A DNA stretch of 64,000 nucleotides from a bacterium. Lineage in GTDB: Bacteria; UBA8248. Below the pieces are notes generated by a model. It saw only the letters and a list, made by a program, of their open reading frames with translations, searched no databases and was not told the DNA's origin. Shown here piece by piece: positions 51,458 through 60,556 of this stretch. Every line of letters begins with the position of its first letter. Positions within the stretch are counted from its first letter, which is position 1. The position numbers were made by a program, and so were the translations under genes. Where the stretch lies: positions 22,217 through 86,216 of the forward strand of contig JAJDYR010000014.1 of NCBI GenBank assembly GCA_022825065.1, written 5' to 3'.

Positions 51458-51802
51458 TCAGCCTAGAGCAGCAAGACTGTCCCCGGGCGCTTCACCGCGT
51501 TTGGTCATCGTGTAGTCGCGTGACACTTCGGCCACGCGGATACGATAATCGGCAAACAATTCATCGCGGCCCTTTGCCTGCGCCTGACGGTGTTCAAGCA
51601 GGTTGCGCCACTCCGACAGCGCCGCCTCATCCCGCCAGAATGACAAGGACAGAATTTTCCCTCCATCCACCAGGCTTTGAAACCGCTCGATGGAGATGAA
51701 TCCATCAATCTTTACAAGGTGTTCCCTGAGGCCGGCAGCGATATCGAGATATTCCTGTTTGCCCTCGGCAGTTGGGTTAACTTCAAAAATAACGGCAAGC
51801 AT
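51458..51802 (-). CDS. Antibiotic biosynthesis monooxygenase (ABM)-domain protein
   Basis: 114 residues: AVIFEVNPTAEGKQEYLDIAAGLREHLVKIDGFISIERFQSLVDGGKILSLSFWRDEAALSEWRN is the single ferredoxin-like ABM fold (heme-degrading or quinol-type monooxygenases; many have unknown roles). The C-terminus RDYTMTKRGEAP is usual for the HmoB/YPR-like branch. Lies at the left edge of the AT-rich island. Confidence 0.8.
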   Translation of the reverse strand: MLAVIFEVNPTAEGKQEYLDIAAGLREHLVKIDGFISIERFQSLVDGGKILSLSFWRDEAALSEWRNLLEHRQAQAKGRDELFADYRIRVAEVSRDYTMTKRGEAPGDSLAALG

Positions 51803-52087
51803 GGTGTCCTCAGTTCATCGGAGATTTGGCGAAATTGGCGACATCCGTCAATGATGCGCAAATGCGGTGGGGAGGAACGCCAGGCCGTTCAAGCGGCTGG
51901 CCGGCATATCCTCTGTTCTATTCGAGAGGACAGCCGGAGGCGGCCCGGCTGCAGTCAACGGCTCTAACGCGGCGGCGTTTTCTTCAAATGGCGACAGTTT
52001 GGCATATGGATCCATCATGGATTTGCGCTGGGTCGGCGACAAGCTCAGCTTGTGAAAGGCCATATCTCTGCGCTCAAACTAGATAAC
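51803..52087. other. Spacer at the left edge of the AT-rich island
   Basis: No gene or clear signal; short minus-strand frames only. Composition shifts to AT-rich from about 52080. Confidence 0.35.
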
Positions 52088-54022
52088 TCAGTCGCTAGGC
52101 CAAGAACGAGGGACTAGTGCATTCTCACCACGCCATTCTTCGACAATCGACGATTCGAACCAATCATCGCTGAGGTGGGCATGATCGAAAACGATTAGTT
52201 GAAACGGTCTCTCAATTTCCCCACATGCTTGGTGCATCAGTCTAAACAAGGCTTGAACAGCAAGCCTATCCGCATCTTTTTCGATTTCATCAAGACTGCC
52301 GTCTACACGGTCGGGCGGATAGTAGGCTTGTGTAGGTTGATCAAGAATAAGAAAAGCCGGTACTGGCCGTTTCCTCCTCCGGAACCACCAATGAAGGGCA
52401 AGGTGAGCCAGAACGTGATAGCCGACCCAATTCTCGCCACTACCCATTCGATTGAGGGGAATCGGTCCATCTTCGGTATCAGCTACCACTGTAAGTTTCT
52501 TAATATCCAAGCGAAGCGAACTTCCACTATGCTCAAGGTCAAGCTCTTTAGAATATTCAGTCATTCTCTGTCCAATTAAATTAAGGAAAGTTTCCACCCG
52601 AGAAACTGTTTCCTCTGAATTAAGTTTCTGTCGAACACCATCGATCAGGATTCTCACTTCCGCGATTCGCTCGCTAGTGTCGTCTTCCCCTTCGTCCGGC
52701 TGAACGATCTCCAAGAAGTCTGCCAGCTTTCCAAGATACCTAGCCCGGGCAACTAATTGATCTTGAGCAGCTTGAACGTTCTCATTTTCTGTGATTGCAT
52801 GGGCCAATTCCCGCTGAACTTCTTTGAGTTCTTCCGTTAGTTTGTCGATTTGACCACTCAATTGCCCAATATGTTCTTGTATGTGAGGACTTTCGCGATG
52901 AACTGCATTTAACAAGCCGTCCACTTTTCGAAGCGAGTCCGTAACTTGCTCCACACGCGGGGTTGGCGTTCTCAATTCCGACTCGCACAAGGGACAATGA
53001 ATTTCACGCTCCTCACCAATATCGTAGAGTCCAATACTTTTTAGACGGGCCAATTGCTCATTTCCCTCTCTGGAAAAATCCGTCTGCACAGAGAGAAAGG
53101 TTCGAGCCGCACGAATATCTTGGTTCAATTCAGAAAGCCTAGCTTGAATCGATGACTGTTCCGCTCTCAAGTTCTGTATCGTCTCGCCAAAATCTTGAAC
53201 GATAGTCGGAGCATTTACGTCGATCGTCGCGATTCCAGCAAGATATTGGAACACACTATCGTCAACGGCTTGGTAGTCTTGTGCAATTAGACCTAGCCTC
53301 TTGCCTTCATTAACCATCCGCGCGATGCGGTTTCGGCTGAGTTCGATAGCCTGCTGACGCTTGCCCTCTTGAGCCTCCAGTAATCGTAGCCTGTCAGTCA
53401 GTTCATCCAATTCAGCTAGGTAGCGAAAATGTTCCTCATCCACCGCTCCGAGAAAATAAGGCAAAGTATCCTTTAGCGCTTGTGGCAATTGTTGCTCATT
53501 CATCCGGTGAAACAATTGATCTTTAGTAGCAACTGTCCCTTGGGGTTGAAAGCAAAGCCATATGGCGTGCTTAATATTCGCACTCAACGGCGGGCGTGTA
53601 CCGCTGCTGGGCCGATGTTCGTTCTCAATAATACCTGCGAACTGGGTTATAAAAGTGCTAAGGCTGCTGGCTGTTGTATTCTTTGATATATCGTCAACAG
53701 ACGGATAACTTTCGATCTTACCACGCTGGAAATATACTTGTGAGCCTGTCGACACACCTGGGCCGGGATTGTCCCGAGCAACAAAAACTTCATCTCCGTC
53801 CTTTGATAGGTGTAAACCGAACCATGATACTTTTCGCCTGATTTCGCCTTCCGCAACATTATAGCTACCACGTCCCAGGCAATAATCTACAATATCAATG
53901 ATTGCCGACTTCCCAGTCTTCGAATTACCGGTGACGATGTTAAGACCATACTCTTGAAACTTAAGAACACGGGTCTGTCCATCATGGCTGTAAAGTACAA
54001 TTGCGGAGATCGTGAAACTCAT
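52088..54022 (-). CDS. ABC-3C system ATPase (DUF3732-like, SMC/Rad50-type)
   Basis: 644 residues from ATG 54022, which overlaps the previous stop as ATGA. N-terminal Walker A GNSKTGKS (32-39), a long coiled coil (~205-480) interrupted by a zinc-hook-like CPLC (343-346), then signature-like GSGENWVGY (527-535) and Walker B FLILDQPTQ (557-565). The LDQP form and overall layout match the DUF3732 ATPases of three-component ABC systems predicted to act in phage or plasmid conflict. Cytosolic. Third gene of a three-gene operon. Confidence 0.87.
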   Translation of the reverse strand: MSFTISAIVLYSHDGQTRVLKFQEYGLNIVTGNSKTGKSAIIDIVDYCLGRGSYNVAEGEIRRKVSWFGLHLSKDGDEVFVARDNPGPGVSTGSQVYFQRGKIESYPSVDDISKNTTASSLSTFITQFAGIIENEHRPSSGTRPPLSANIKHAIWLCFQPQGTVATKDQLFHRMNEQQLPQALKDTLPYFLGAVDEEHFRYLAELDELTDRLRLLEAQEGKRQQAIELSRNRIARMVNEGKRLGLIAQDYQAVDDSVFQYLAGIATIDVNAPTIVQDFGETIQNLRAEQSSIQARLSELNQDIRAARTFLSVQTDFSREGNEQLARLKSIGLYDIGEEREIHCPLCESELRTPTPRVEQVTDSLRKVDGLLNAVHRESPHIQEHIGQLSGQIDKLTEELKEVQRELAHAITENENVQAAQDQLVARARYLGKLADFLEIVQPDEGEDDTSERIAEVRILIDGVRQKLNSEETVSRVETFLNLIGQRMTEYSKELDLEHSGSSLRLDIKKLTVVADTEDGPIPLNRMGSGENWVGYHVLAHLALHWWFRRRKRPVPAFLILDQPTQAYYPPDRVDGSLDEIEKDADRLAVQALFRLMHQACGEIERPFQLIVFDHAHLSDDWFESSIVEEWRGENALVPRSWPSD

Positions 54023-54528
54023 GGTCGGACACCCCAGCATGCCAAAATCGATGGTTCCGATCCGGACTTTAGAAACCAGCGAGCCATAAACTGTAACCTT
54101 TTCACCGCATCAGCTACTTCAGTTGTCGTATCTCGCAAAAACGAAGCGGGGAAATGCGCTTTCGCTTCTCCCACTTGAATCAAATGACCTGCTCCGAATT
54201 GAATTGTCCTCTGCTGCATTGCGAACTGGATTGCCTCACGAACATACGGGAGCAACCCTGTAACTCGTTCGTGGAATCCAATCAACAAATCTTCGTTTTC
54301 CTGCACCCACTGGTAGAGCGACGAGATCGTGGAGTGAGGTAGTCGGTTACGCGTTGGTCGATGAAGTGTAATAGACAGCGCAATCGGGATAAAGGTAAGT
54401 GGCACACCGTTGACTTTGCTCTTCTGATACTCTTTGGCATATTCATAAATAAGTGAACCGACAAACGCTGGATTAAAGAGGTTGGCCTCCTCCGCTGGCC
54501 TCAGGTCCCAAGAATCAAGGGGAGCCAT
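54019..54528 (-). CDS. ABC-3C middle component
   Basis: 169 residues: LRPAEEANLFNPAFVGSLIYEYAKEYQKS near the start and LPYVREAIQFAMQQRTIQFGAG..FLRDTTTEVADAVKRLQFMARWFLKSG at the end are typical of the small all-helical middle component (DUF6521-like) found between effector and ATPase. The ATG overlaps the upstream gene by 14 bases and the stop overlaps the ATPase start (ATGA), so all three are coupled. Likely an adaptor linking ATPase and effector. Confidence 0.82.
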   Translation of the reverse strand: MAPLDSWDLRPAEEANLFNPAFVGSLIYEYAKEYQKSKVNGVPLTFIPIALSITLHRPTRNRLPHSTISSLYQWVQENEDLLIGFHERVTGLLPYVREAIQFAMQQRTIQFGAGHLIQVGEAKAHFPASFLRDTTTEVADAVKRLQFMARWFLKSGSEPSILACWGVRP

Positions 54529-55705
54529 CTGATAACTCCTTTGCGAAGATAGTCTTGTATTCAGGATGCCAACCTATCTGTAATCGATCGGCGAGTCCTT
54601 GGAATGAGCCTGACGTAATCCATGCTTCGACTATGTTACGAAGCGGGATCGACTGTTGAGACGCCCATAGGCATAGGTCGCGTCCCATATCATTCTTTTC
54701 CGTTTCTGTGGAAATCGGTTTCGTTGTTAATTCAGCATCGAACTTGCGCTCCCATTTATCTTTAAGACTAGCGTCGTATTTACTTAGTTCCAAATCAAGT
54801 AATAGATTTTCTCTAGCCCACTTCGAGCGCTGGGCAAACGCTCGATAGTAGTCTTGAGTACTCCGCCGCACAATTCGATCTGGAAGATTAACAGCACGCA
54901 TTTGACGGACGAACATTTCAACTTCATCATCATCGGAATATCCTTTAGCACCTAGTTCATTCGGATCATCAATAGGCAGCGCATCGCCCCCGAGCGATTT
55001 CCCGATTTCATTCGCTTTCATAATAATATGCTGCACAGGGATTGACGCATTGGTGTCTTCAATCAAGCATTTTCCCACAACACCAAGCCACCACCCCTCC
55101 AGATAGGCTGCTGCTAGTTGTATGTGTGAGGGCGCGATTAACACGATCTCACCTTCAATTTCACTCATAACATCAATAAGGTTGGGATGGTTGTCTAAAA
55201 CCTCTATTTGTTTGAGAAAAATCAATGCCTGCTCGTCAGTTAGAGCTAAAAATTTGGAACGAGCGGCAGCCGTTTGCATGTTCCCCGAACGGTGTGCAGC
55301 GTTGCGCAACAACAACAAACACTGCTCTCGCTCTTCGATGCTAGTCCCTGGGCGTAGTAAGGACATCGCAGACCCTTCAGCACTAGTTGAAGTAGTGATG
55401 AGAACGAACTTTGTCGAATTTAAGGTAATTAAGCCTTGATCAAAGTGACTCATCCAGATATTGAGCGTTTTCCAGACATCTACGCTCATATCATCCAGCG
55501 TTTTGGGGTTTACACTGTGTTTGGCTTGTGAAAGACACAAAGACAAATCGTCGTTCTCAAAGGCGATATCATCAAACTTTTCAATCGAAATATGGCCGTT
55601 CGGTTTTTTCTTAGCCATCTGCAAGCCATGCAACAGAGCCAAACGGCACTGAAAAAGATAACCAGCCATAGACGCGCTTGCATTATGCTTAGGCTTTAGA
55701 GGCAA
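54515..55705 (-). CDS. ABC-3C effector with Cap4-like nuclease domain and C-terminal ABC-3C domain
   Basis: 396 residues from TTG 55705; ATG 55669 is an alternative start. N-terminal ~150-200 residues resemble the DUF4297/Cap4 dsDNA nuclease domain: GYLFQCRLALLHGL, ISIEKFDDIAFE (E42, D45-D46), LCLSQAKHS with Q60-x-K62, DVWKTLNIWM. The rest (FVRQMRAVNLPDRIVRRSTQDYYRAFAQRSKWARENLLLDLELSKYDASLKDKWERKFDAEL) fits the C-terminal effector-linking domain of ABC-3C systems. Probably a DNA-degrading effector released on infection. The nuclease assignment is by motif, untested. Confidence 0.78.
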   Translation of the reverse strand: MPLKPKHNASASMAGYLFQCRLALLHGLQMAKKKPNGHISIEKFDDIAFENDDLSLCLSQAKHSVNPKTLDDMSVDVWKTLNIWMSHFDQGLITLNSTKFVLITTSTSAEGSAMSLLRPGTSIEEREQCLLLLRNAAHRSGNMQTAAARSKFLALTDEQALIFLKQIEVLDNHPNLIDVMSEIEGEIVLIAPSHIQLAAAYLEGWWLGVVGKCLIEDTNASIPVQHIIMKANEIGKSLGGDALPIDDPNELGAKGYSDDDEVEMFVRQMRAVNLPDRIVRRSTQDYYRAFAQRSKWARENLLLDLELSKYDASLKDKWERKFDAELTTKPISTETEKNDMGRDLCLWASQQSIPLRNIVEAWITSGSFQGLADRLQIGWHPEYKTIFAKELSDGSP

Positions 55706-55987
55706 TGTAATTATTCCGTCTGGGCAACTATTATAGTAATCACTATAACAATAGGGGCAGGCCCACTGGATTACAAACCATCTCTTTCAAAGCCGAGCAC
55801 AACGAGGTGCTCCCTATACAATCAATTTATACTTACTACACAACTTAGAGATTAGTCACTCGCTTATGTACTTCAAATTTGATTCACAACCCAGACTAAA
55901 CGGCGATCCTGACCGCAACTGAAACTCCGTTCTTGCTTGCTCGTCTGTAAGGCGACACTGACTGACAATTTCGCCCGCAGCTACTGA
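55706..55987. other. AT-rich upstream region of the ABC-3C operon
   Basis: No gene. Contains the palindromic promoter/operator at 55731-55748; the remainder is AT-rich without a recognisable element. Confidence 0.5.
55731..55748. promoter_or_regulatory. Palindromic -10/operator of the ABC-3C operon
   Basis: Arms TTATAGT and ACTATAA around AATC form a perfect 18-base inverted repeat, 26 bases upstream of the TTG. On the minus strand it contains the consensus -10 TATAAT. No good -35 is seen, suggesting an activated or weak promoter controlled by a dimeric repressor. Confidence 0.5.
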
Positions 55988-56224
55988 CTACCACAGAAGA
56001 GCCGGGCTTTCCTCATGCATCATGCCCGTGTAATCGCCCGTCTTGCGCACCTCCTTGAGGGCTTTTTTCATGAAATGGAAACTAAGCGTGAGATACAGGA
56101 TGGCGTCGATGCAGGCGACGTAGCCTATCTCTGCTATCTGGGCTTCCGAGTAGAGCGGCCTCCCGTCCTGGTTACCCCGGCTCTGGACGTAAACTAGGGG
56201 AATCTTGGACTTTGGGGGAGACAC
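55988..56224 (-). CDS. Small conserved protein of unknown function at the island's right edge
   Basis: 78 residues from GTG 56224. KIPLVYVQSRGNQDGRPLYSEAQIAEIGYVACIDAILYLTLSFHFMKKALKEVRKTGDY has a possible amphipathic or short membrane helix (AILYLTLSFHFM). No named domain recognised. A diverged copy lies at 50898-51227. Synonymous-type differences between the copies support that this was a real gene. Confidence 0.5.
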   Translation of the reverse strand: MSPPKSKIPLVYVQSRGNQDGRPLYSEAQIAEIGYVACIDAILYLTLSFHFMKKALKEVRKTGDYTGMMHEESPALLW

Positions 56225-56462
56225 ATCCGCGTCGTCTTGACGTAACGCTCAGGAAGCGGAATGCTCCAGAAGGTTTTCCTGAAAGTTTTAGCGAAAAACC
56301 CGGGCGTCCGGTGAGCAGCGCGTTCGCCCCTGCAACCACCCGGCGGCGGACGCGCATTCCCGAAACGTCTCGCCTTGAACGAAGAGCGGAAAAACGATTT
56401 CGCCGGATGAGGGGCGCTGCTTCCCGTTGCCTCATCCGCCCAAGCGAGGGAGAAATATCTTC

Positions 56463-58259
56463 ATGCCGGCCGGACGCACGAAAGCGGGTCCGAAAAAAGC
56501 GGCCTCGCGCCGGAAGAGAACGAAGCGGCGCGCATCGGCGATGCCCGATCCGGTCGCGCTCGAGGTCTTCTCGAACGCCCTGCTCTCGGTGGCCGAGGAG
56601 ATGGGCGCGGCGCTCATCCGCACGGCCTATTCCACGAACATCAAGGAGCGCCAGGACGCCTCGACGGCCATCTTCGACGCCGAAGGCCGCCTCATCGCAC
56701 AGGCCGAGCACATCCCCATGCACCTGGGCGCGATGCTGAGCATCATCCGCAACATCCTGAAGCGCTATCCGCTCGAAGAACTCAGGCCCGGCGACGCCTT
56801 TCTGGCGAACGACGCCTACCACGGCGGCGGAACCCATCTCGCCGACGTCACGGTGGCCTCCCCGGTGTTCGACGGCAAGCGCCTCATCGGCTTCGTCGCC
56901 AACATGGGCCACTGGCCGGACGTGGGCGGCATCAAGCCGGGCGCCGCGATGACCGAGGGCTGCACCGAGATATACCAGGAGGGCCTGCGCATACCGCCCA
57001 TGAAAATTTTCAGGGAGGGCGTCCTGCAGGAAGACCTCTTCTCCTTCATCCTCCTGAACATGCGCTTTTCTGAGGACAGGCCGGCCGACCTCCGCGCGCA
57101 GGCCGCGTGCAACCAGCTGGGCGTCCGGCGTCTTCAGGAACTCAGCGGAAAATACGGCGCCGGGCGTTTTCTCGAACTCGTGGAAGGCGTGCTCGACTAC
57201 AACGAGCGCACGATTCGCTCGAAGATACAGGAACTGCCCGAGGGAACGTGGGATTTCGAGGACCAGCTCGACGACGACGCCCACGTGCCCGGCCCGGTAC
57301 CGCTCAAGGTGACGCTCACCATCTCCCACGAGCCCGAACCCCACATGGTGTTCGACTTCACGGGTTCGAGCCGGCAGAGAACGGGCGGCGTGAACGTCGT
57401 CTACGAGGCGCTGTTCGCCACCGTCGCCTACGCGCTCAAGGCGACCATCGACCCCGAACTGTGGTCCAACGCGGCGTTCGAGCGCGTGGTGAGGCTCGTG
57501 GCGCCCGAGGAGAGCGTCGTGAACCCCAGCCCGCCCGCGCCCGTGGGCGGACGCGGCACCACCTGCCAGCGGCTGGCCGATCTGCTCATCGGCGTCATGT
57601 CGAAGGTCGCGCCCGAGCGCGTATGCGCCTGCGGACACGGCACCACCTCCATCAACATCCACGGCTTCGACGCCATCCGGCGAAGGCCGTTCATCTGCAT
57701 CGACGGCATCGGCGGCGGCATGGGCGGCCGCGAGACGAGCAATGGAATGGACGCCGTGCAGATTCACACGAACAACATACCGAACCTGCCCGTCGAGATC
57801 CTGGAGAGTGAATACCCCATCCGCGTGGAGCGCTTCGAACTCGTGCCCGACAGCGGCGGCGCGGGACGCCGCCGGGGCGGGCTCGCCACGAGAAAAGACT
57901 TTCTGATGCTGAGCGACACGGGCTTCATCGCCCACGCCGACAGGCACGACTTTTCTCCCTGGCCCCTTTTCGGGGGCAAGGAAGGCGCGAGGGGGATTCA
58001 CCTGAAAAATCCCGGAGAACCGAACGAGGCGAAGCTGCCGAGCAAGGGCGGCCCCCACGAGATGCGGGAGGGTGATGTGCTCAGGTGCCAGTCGGCCGGG
58101 GCCGGCGGGTACGGCGACCCGGCCGAACACCCTCCGGAAGAGTTGGCGGCCGATCTCGCGGACGGAAAGATTTCGCTCGAATACGCCAGGGCGTCCTATC
58201 CGAAGGCCCTTGTCGATGAAGCGCTGAAACGCAGGGAGGCCCTCCAGCATGGCTCCTGA
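56463..58259 (+). CDS. hyuB: Hydantoinase B/oxoprolinase-type subunit (HyuB)
   Basis: 598 residues from ATG 56463 (GGAGAAA upstream); a start at 56541 (MPDPVALEV) would fit the conserved N-terminus better and cannot be excluded. Family blocks: VFSNALLSVAEEMGAALIRTAYSTNIKERQDASTAIFD, AEHIPMHLGAML, RPGDAFLANDAYHGGGTHLADV, TGSSRQRTGGVNVVYEA, GIGGGMGGRETSNGMDAVQIHTNN. Together with HyuA it performs ATP-dependent opening of hydantoin or oxoproline-like rings, or acetone/acetophenone carboxylation in relatives. Overlaps hyuA by 11 bases. Confidence 0.9.
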   Translation: MPAGRTKAGPKKAASRRKRTKRRASAMPDPVALEVFSNALLSVAEEMGAALIRTAYSTNIKERQDASTAIFDAEGRLIAQAEHIPMHLGAMLSIIRNILKRYPLEELRPGDAFLANDAYHGGGTHLADVTVASPVFDGKRLIGFVANMGHWPDVGGIKPGAAMTEGCTEIYQEGLRIPPMKIFREGVLQEDLFSFILLNMRFSEDRPADLRAQAACNQLGVRRLQELSGKYGAGRFLELVEGVLDYNERTIRSKIQELPEGTWDFEDQLDDDAHVPGPVPLKVTLTISHEPEPHMVFDFTGSSRQRTGGVNVVYEALFATVAYALKATIDPELWSNAAFERVVRLVAPEESVVNPSPPAPVGGRGTTCQRLADLLIGVMSKVAPERVCACGHGTTSINIHGFDAIRRRPFICIDGIGGGMGGRETSNGMDAVQIHTNNIPNLPVEILESEYPIRVERFELVPDSGGAGRRRGGLATRKDFLMLSDTGFIAHADRHDFSPWPLFGGKEGARGIHLKNPGEPNEAKLPSKGGPHEMREGDVLRCQSAGAGGYGDPAEHPPEELAADLADGKISLEYARASYPKALVDEALKRREALQHGS

Positions 58260-60384
58260 GAAGAAAGCGAAATACCGCGTCGGCGTGGACATCGGCGGCA
58301 CGTTCACCGACGTCGTCCTCATGGGAGAGCGGGAGGGACTCATCGCCTCCTACAAGGTGGACACCACGCCGGTGAACCTGGAGGGTTGTTTCGTAAACGG
58401 ACTCCTGAGGGCGACGCAAGGCATATCGCCCGAGGAAGTGGGGCGCATCCTCCACGCCACCACCGTGGCCACCAACACCGTTTTGGAATCAAAAGGGGCG
58501 CGCACCGCCCTGGTCGCCACCCGGGGGTTTCGGGACATCCTCGAGATCGCCCGCCAGCGCAGGCCGAGCCTGTACAACCTGCAGGAAGTGAAGGCCAGGC
58601 CCCTCATCCCCCGGCGGCTCTGTTTCGAGGTGAACGAGCGGCTGGCGTGGAATGGAGACGTCGTCACAAAACTGACGAAAACGGAACTCGACCGGCTGGC
58701 AGGCGCGCTAGACGCCTCGGGCGCCGAGTCCGTGGTGATCGCGCTGCTCTTCTCCTACCTGAATCCCGCCCACGAGCACCGGGTGAAAGAACATCTCGTT
58801 CGCGCGCTTCCGGGCCGCCACATCGTCGCTTCTTCGGACATCACGCCCGAATTCCGCGAGTTCGAACGAACCAGCACGGCCTCACTCGTCGGCTACCTGA
58901 AGCCCATATTCGCGCGGTACACGGAAAGGCTGCACGATGAGGTATCCCGGCTCGGCCACCGCCCCGGGAAGCTCCTCATCATGAACTCCGCCGGCGGGCT
59001 GATGTCGCCGGCCTCTGCGCGCGAGCGCCCCCACACGCTCATCGAATCTGGCCCCGCGGCGGGCGTCATCGCCGCCGCCGTCCTCGCTCAGGAGATCGAA
59101 GAGCCCGACGTCATCTCCTTCGACATGGGCGGCACCACGGCCAAGGCGAGCCTCATCGAGGGCGGCGCCTACAAGACCACCACCGAATACGAGATCGGGA
59201 TGGGCATGCACCAGTCCCTGGCGGTGCGCTTCACGGGATATCCCGTCAAGACGCCCGTCATCGATCTCACCGAATGCGGCGCGGGCGGCGGCTCCATCGC
59301 TTCGGTGGACGGCGTGGGCGTTCTGAAAGTCGGCCCCCGCAGCGCGGGTTCCGAACCCGGCCCGGTCTGCTACGGGCGCGGGGGCGAGGAACCCACCGTC
59401 ACGGACGCGAACCTCGTCCTCGGCCGCCTGAACCCGGATTATTTCGTCGGCGGAGAATCGCGCCTCAACCCCGAATACGCGGAAAAAGCCATCGGGGAGA
59501 AGATAGCCGGGCCGCTCGGTCTTTCCACCATGGAAGCTGCTTCGGGAATCATCGAAGTCGTCAACGCGCACATGGTCCGCACCCTGCGCGTGGTCTCGGT
59601 CGCCAGGGGCTATGACCCGCGCGATTTCGCGCTCATCGGTTTCGGCGGCGCGGGTCCCCTGCACGCGGCGGACCTGGCGGACGAACTCGGGATTCCGCGC
59701 ATCGTCATCCCCGAGGCGCCGGGCGTTTTCTCAGCCCTCGGCCTGCTTTGGGCGGACATGAGAGCGGACTTCACGGCCACCACCCGCCTGAGCCTCGACG
59801 GGGACAACGCAGGATCCATCGCCGCTCTCATGGCCGAGCTGGAAGCTGCGGCGGACGAATGGCTCAAGGCCGAGAAGGCGCCCCGGGCAAAGCGTCTGCT
59901 CGCGCGCTCGGCCGACCTGCGCTATCCGCTTCAGAACTACGAGATCAACGTGCCGCTGCCCGGCGGCAAGGTGAACGCCAGGTGGCTCGGCAAGGCGCGA
60001 AGGGCGTTTCACGACGCGCATCTGCGCCAGTACAGCTATTCCGATGAGGCGGAAAGCGTCCAGGCCGTCAGCCTTCGCGTCTCGGCCATCGGTCTCACGG
60101 ACCGGATTCGCCCGAAAGAAATCGCCGCAGGCTCACGAAGCCCCAAAGCGGCGCTCAAGGGCGAGCGGAAGGTGCATTTCCAGGAAGCCGGCAGTTTCAT
60201 CGACTGCCCCATCTATGAACGAGAACGCCTCAAAGGCGGAAACCGGGTTCCGGGACCCGCGGTCATCGAGCAGCCCGATTCCACGGTGCTCATCCCGCCC
60301 TCGTTCCGCGTGGAGGTGGACCCGCTCGGCCGGCTCGTGATGACGCGCAAGAAAACACGCAAAACGAAACGGGACCCTCGCTAG
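58249..60384 (+). CDS. hyuA: Hydantoinase A/oxoprolinase-type subunit (HyuA)
   Basis: 711 residues, normal length. The actin-like ATPase motifs are clear: RVGVDIGGTFTDVVL at the N-terminus, HATTVATNTVLESKGARTALVATRGFRDILEI, VISFDMGGTTAKASLI (phosphate 2) and FALIGFGGAGPLHAADLADELGI near the end. The B-before-A order is the reverse of many clusters. Substrate (hydantoin, oxoproline or related lactam) unknown; no racemase or carbamoylase is adjacent. Confidence 0.92.
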   Translation: MAPEKKAKYRVGVDIGGTFTDVVLMGEREGLIASYKVDTTPVNLEGCFVNGLLRATQGISPEEVGRILHATTVATNTVLESKGARTALVATRGFRDILEIARQRRPSLYNLQEVKARPLIPRRLCFEVNERLAWNGDVVTKLTKTELDRLAGALDASGAESVVIALLFSYLNPAHEHRVKEHLVRALPGRHIVASSDITPEFREFERTSTASLVGYLKPIFARYTERLHDEVSRLGHRPGKLLIMNSAGGLMSPASARERPHTLIESGPAAGVIAAAVLAQEIEEPDVISFDMGGTTAKASLIEGGAYKTTTEYEIGMGMHQSLAVRFTGYPVKTPVIDLTECGAGGGSIASVDGVGVLKVGPRSAGSEPGPVCYGRGGEEPTVTDANLVLGRLNPDYFVGGESRLNPEYAEKAIGEKIAGPLGLSTMEAASGIIEVVNAHMVRTLRVVSVARGYDPRDFALIGFGGAGPLHAADLADELGIPRIVIPEAPGVFSALGLLWADMRADFTATTRLSLDGDNAGSIAALMAELEAAADEWLKAEKAPRAKRLLARSADLRYPLQNYEINVPLPGGKVNARWLGKARRAFHDAHLRQYSYSDEAESVQAVSLRVSAIGLTDRIRPKEIAAGSRSPKAALKGERKVHFQEAGSFIDCPIYERERLKGGNRVPGPAVIEQPDSTVLIPPSFRVEVDPLGRLVMTRKKTRKTKRDPR

Positions 60385-60556
60385 CGGGGTTGTTGAAGAA
60401 GTCCTCACGGGTCGGAATTGACCACCGCCGTCATTCCGGCGAAGCGCCCCGGATCCTTCCCTTTGAAAAAAATTGCCCTCGTCCGCCACGCTATGCTAAC
60501 TTACTTTTCCGGGCAGCCGGATGCATTTGAACAGACAGTCATGGGAGGAGCAAGCC
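60385..60556. other. Spacer before the oxygenase cassette
   Basis: GGGGTTGTTGAAGAAGTCCT (60382-60402), a solitary IS-like terminus, and a decayed ATTCCGGCG repeat (about 60427). A ribosome binding site GGGAGGAG precedes the first PhyH gene. Confidence 0.5.

Noticed and set aside
56172..58343. 723-residue open frame on the minus strand
   Set aside because: Antisense to the hydantoinase B gene with composition of a shadow frame and no recognisable motif.
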